From positions 1,451,001 to 1,515,000 of the forward strand of contig CM030859.1 in NCBI GenBank assembly GCA_018105865.1: a DNA stretch of 64,000 nt. The letters are read 5' to 3'. The notes under the pieces are model-generated. The model was given only the letters and a program-made list of their open reading frames with translations, was not told the origin of the DNA and searched no databases. Shown piece by piece: positions 60,051 to 64,000 of this stretch. Each line of letters starts with the position of its first letter. The stretch's first letter is position 1. The position numbers and the translations under genes are program-made. Source of the stretch: Metaphire vulgaris (Eukaryota; Annelida; Clitellata; Crassiclitellata; Megascolecidae).

Positions 60051-60968
60051 CGTATTGCTGGTTTACTCTAAGAAAACAGTAAACAACTGGAAATAGAAAA
60101 TGCTAATTTGTTTTTTTGTCATTTCGAATTATTCGGACGTTCTGCGGGTCATTCCACATGACAGACATCGTGAAGAACTAACTGGTCGAGAATGGACCAA
60201 CGTGACAAAAACATGGTCAGGGACGGGGGGCAGTGGTCCGATTTAAAATCTAGGTCATGACCAGTGTTTATTCTAGGCCTTCATGGCGGGGGGGGGAGAA
60301 ATTCCCCCTCCAAGTTTTAACCCTCCCCCCATTTTTATATGTTGGCTGGAGGATGGAAATCCCTCCTCCCCCCCCCGCAAAAAATGTGGAGACTCAGACT
60401 TTGTCCCCCAAACATTTCAAAATCCCCCCCACTGTCAAGGTGGCTATAGTAAACAGTACTAAACATTGGGTCATGACAGAGTTATGTTTAGGCAACATTA
60501 GAAAATAATCCCCCCGCCCCCTCCATTTCCTCAATGTGCTCTTTCAGTACAAGACTGATTCGCAGTAAACCATTTGTGTCTTGAAAATCTACTGGCGCTA
60601 AAGAAATTCGAACGTTTTCAAGTCAATTTAAAAGCCCGGAAGTGGTTAAATTTTATGGCAAACGTCAAAAAGTGCTGCAAGAGATTAACACGAAATCCGA
60701 AGTGGATTTTCTTGTGAAAGTCACACATGACTAGTCTATAATACTATTCTCAAATAACAAATTCTGAGTCACAATTTCCTTCCCTTCTTGCAACATCTCA
60801 AGTTTTTCTTATACTATAGACTGTAGTAACTCAAAGCATTTCTCAGCAAAAAATCATTTCCTCCATGACTGTAACGTCCCAACCACAATGAACCTTTGGA
60901 CTAAATGACCCGGCATGAATGACCCCACCTTTGGCTATTGCTACTTCATACTAAGATTACGCGCACGG

Positions 60969-61138
60969 CAGGGGCGTAGCCAGGAATTTGATTTGGGGTA
61001 TAATGCGATTTGGGGGGGGGGGTATAAATCTTTTTTTAAAACGTTGAAAATCTTTAAAACACATTAAAAACTTTAAGGCAGCCTGATTTTTAGGGGGTGT
61101 ATATACCGATATACCCCCCCTTCGTCGCTACGCCCCTG
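60969..61138. mobile_element. hAT-like MITE, family D
   Basis: Starts CAGGGGCGTAGCCAGGAA and ends GTCGCTACGCCCCTG. Flanks GCGCACGG and GCGCACAG match at 7 of 8. Confidence 0.88.
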
Positions 61139-61149
61139 GCGCACAGTTA

Positions 61150-62060
61150 TAAAGAGCTACCGCGGTGCTGCTTTTGAAAGCGCTATAGAATTCACGAGAT
61201 TTTGCTTACTTACTCCTTTTCGCTGCTCAGTTAATCTTGAATCTTCGGGATAGAAAGAAATTCACAACGAATTTTCTCTTTAAGTCTACACTTGAAAAGT
61301 TGCATTTCCTCGAAATAAACTCCTGCGCCAAAAGTACCGTAAACAGCCGACAGGTCGAGCGTATACAGGCCTATCTCTGGCACCGTTTATTGCCGATAAA
61401 CAAAAGAGTCCAGCGCTTTCCCAATCAAAACTGTAAACAAAATCCTTCTATAAACAGCACTGCCAACAACACATGACGAACTCCGCGTGTGGCCGGTAGC
61501 TTCACTGGGGGCACGGAGCGAATCCCGTATTAATTAGCATCAGACATTGAAGATGGATGGGCTTATAATGGCAAAGGCCAGGTTCAAACCGGATTCGTTC
61601 AAAGCATAACACTCGTGTTGATCGCTGACATAGAGAAATTGTTTGCTTACATTAATTCAATTTGTCTCCTTCGCCGTCGACCGCCGAACCAGACGAAAGC
61701 GGTCGGCATCTGGAATCAACAGGTAGTTGCAGAACAAAAAGAATTCGTTTCGCGCCTACTATTGTCGCATTTTTTTCTGTCCCTCGGCATAGAATGACCT
61801 TGCTGAATGGCTGGTTGGTTAGACGGTTGTGCGAAAGGACTATAAAAGGTCGAACATCCTACGGCGGATATGCGCTCGAATGAGATTATAACGTGGAACT
61901 AAATTTCGCAACATCATTGACCTGGCAAATTGTCATAGTTTTACCTGGACAAAACGCCAAATTGGCAAGAAAAATTGCAGACTAAATCGAATTTTAGCGA
62001 GAAAATTTGAAAGGTGTGAAGACCTGAGATTTAATATGTATGCTATTTTGGCAGCGTAGG
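61150..62060. other. Intergenic sequence, no gene supported
   Basis: An open frame at 61237-61476 (79 codons) and two overlapping ones near 61615-61883 have no recognisable domain or splice partners. 61165-61215 carries the dispersed GCGCTATAGAATTCACGAG fragment also seen near 12640 and 12790. Confidence 0.45.
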
Positions 62061-62079
62061 CCTTTATAGGGCCTACTTC

Positions 62080-62615
<536 letters not shown>

Positions 62616-62694
62616 AAAAAGTAGAGGATTTTAGCAAAAGTCGAAAGTTGACGCCAATTACCACCATCTTTACTAAGTTTTAGACAATGGTTAC

Positions 62695-62859
62695 AGGGAT
62701 ATTTTACACCCCCTAACACCCCCTCAATTTGAGGCCGACACCCCCAACACTCCCAATCTCAGCTATGGGATTACCTTTTTTGCTTGTCAGACAGTTTTTG
62801 CAGAGGATCCCTCGAATTTACCGACACCCTCCAAATTGATAATCCTAGAAATAACCCTG
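62695..62859. mobile_element. MITE family J
   Basis: Starts CAGGGATATTTTACACCCCC and ends TCCTAGAAATAACCCTG. A 7-bp flanking repeat TGGTTAC is present. Contains CCTTTTTTGCTTGTCAGAC. Confidence 0.8.
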
Positions 62860-63140
62860 GGTGGTTACAATAGAAACACCGTAAAACTTCGAGGGCAAGT
62901 CCGGGCTTCTATTAAGACAAATGACTTCATACCACGGCAGTTTGAGACCCAGCTTTTATTAGGAGCTTTACGGTAATGTGGTTGCAGTAATAAAGTTACC
63001 TCATTTGAGCTTAGGTGTAAAATTTTATTAAGCATCTAGGCTCGAGCGCCCCACCCCCACATTTTCATAAACTACCATAGGAAAGGGGAAGGCATGGGGG
63101 ATTCGGCCCCCACTTTTTCACCCAATGCACAGTAGTAATC

Positions 63141-63329
63141 TACAGTAGAACTTCGTTATAATAGCGCAGGCCTACTTAGCGGGTCTGTACAATTGACTGC
63201 GTTATATTCCTGGTACGTCTTATTCAATATCATCCAAGACGGTAGTGCATCACACGGGACGGTACATTGCGTTACGTAATAACCGAGATTGCGTTATAAC
63301 CGAGTCCGTTGTAACGAAGTTCAACTGTA
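63141..63329. mobile_element. pogo/Tigger-like MITE
   Basis: TA-flanked. TACAGTAGAACTTCGTTATA and TTGTAACGAAGTTCAACTGTA are inverted. Interior repeats the GTTATAACCGAG motif seen at 7886. Confidence 0.75.
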
Positions 63330-63849
63330 GTATCGGCTGCAGCTAATGATATACATACAAGGCATTTACAGGGTTTAGTGGGAACGTACAGGTACGGCGT
63401 TCCCACGCCCGTTTTTGTTGAAGAGTAAAAAAAGGATGAGTTCCCAAACCTTTTTCCTAGAAAAAAGCCCTGCAAGGCAAATAAACTTGATTTCAACAAA
63501 ATTACCCTAATTTGCCCGCCATCAGCAGCAGCAGCAGCAGCAGCAGCAAGAAAAGTTTCTTTTGTGCGTCTAAGTTATTAGAATTTGCATTCAGATCAAC
63601 CGTATCGACTGACTGGATGGATCACGGTGCGTGAAGACCAGCGCCTCAAAGAAAGCATATACGTTAGATAGGCAGATAACAGGTGTGGACGTGAAATTGA
63701 CAGCGTCACGTCTTTGCCTGACACGTGACAAGGACAGAACGGTTGGACACGTCACGCAAACATCTTCAGCACTCAACGACCGTCAATCGATCAGTTCAAC
63801 GACTGGATTTTTGCAACAAAGTAGGCAAGTAAGTAAAACCTGGTGAATT

Positions 63850-63952
63850 TATATGGCGCTTCAGTGGTTTTCACACAGCTAGGCTTGCTTAGACTCCTAA
63901 ACCACTTAAAATCATTATTATTATTATTATTTATTATTATTATTATTATTAT

Positions 63953-63991
<39 letters not shown>

Positions 63992-64000
63992 TAGTAGCTG
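63850..64000 (+). repeat. SINE-like 3' end with (ATT)n to (AGT)n tail, running off the window
   Basis: GGCGCTTCAGTGGTTTTCACACAG, then CTAAACCACTTAAAATC, (ATT)n from 63911 and (AGT)n from 63953. Confidence 0.8.

Overview
This is a eukaryotic (metazoan) genomic window. It has spliced genes with GT-AG introns, long non-coding stretches packed with microsatellites, SINE-like sequences and short inverted-repeat elements, and no bacterial-style gene packing. The two convincing genes are a multi-CUB transmembrane protein and a rhodopsin-family amine receptor. Both are of invertebrate bilaterian type. The exons are markedly GC-rich at third positions compared with the AT-rich surroundings. The species cannot be fixed from sequence alone; a marine invertebrate such as a lophotrochozoan is a guess.

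Layout. 1-1740 is an AT-rich satellite with roughly 108-118 bp units and a perfect 218-bp higher-order duplication. 1745-9169 is repeat-rich DNA without a recognisable gene. 9170-29829 (+) holds a 14-exon gene that I assembled by splice phase. Its open frame closes exactly (2784 nt, 927 residues): signal peptide, five CUB domains, one LDL-receptor class A domain, one transmembrane helix, and a Gly-rich cytoplasmic tail ending in S-I-V. This is the domain order known for nematode LEV-10, the acetylcholine-receptor clustering protein. 30071-46150 is intergenic, built almost entirely of mobile-element relics and simple repeats. 46152-48218 (-) is an intronless 688-residue serotonin-type GPCR. 48255-64000 is again repeats with no supported gene.

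Mobile DNA. At least ten families of short non-autonomous elements (about 165-330 bp, plus one of 1.2 kb) carry similar inverted ends of the form CAG(T/G)GGCG... and most copies sit between 8-bp target duplications, as expected for hAT-type transposition. Several of these families share one internal motif, GACAAGCAAAAAAGGTCRTC or its complement, about 30 times across the window. I see no ordinary explanation for it and regard it as the best unexplained signal here. There are also 80-bp TTAA-flanked palindromic elements (piggyBac-like), TA-flanked ~80-bp elements (Tc1/mariner-like), pogo/Tigger-like fragments, tRNA-derived SINEs, and a SINE-like family whose copies often end in (ATT)n arrays.

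The two genes are both of a kind expected at synapses (a receptor-clustering protein and a serotonin receptor). They lie about 16 kb apart in opposite orientation, and nothing in the sequence shows that they are co-regulated.
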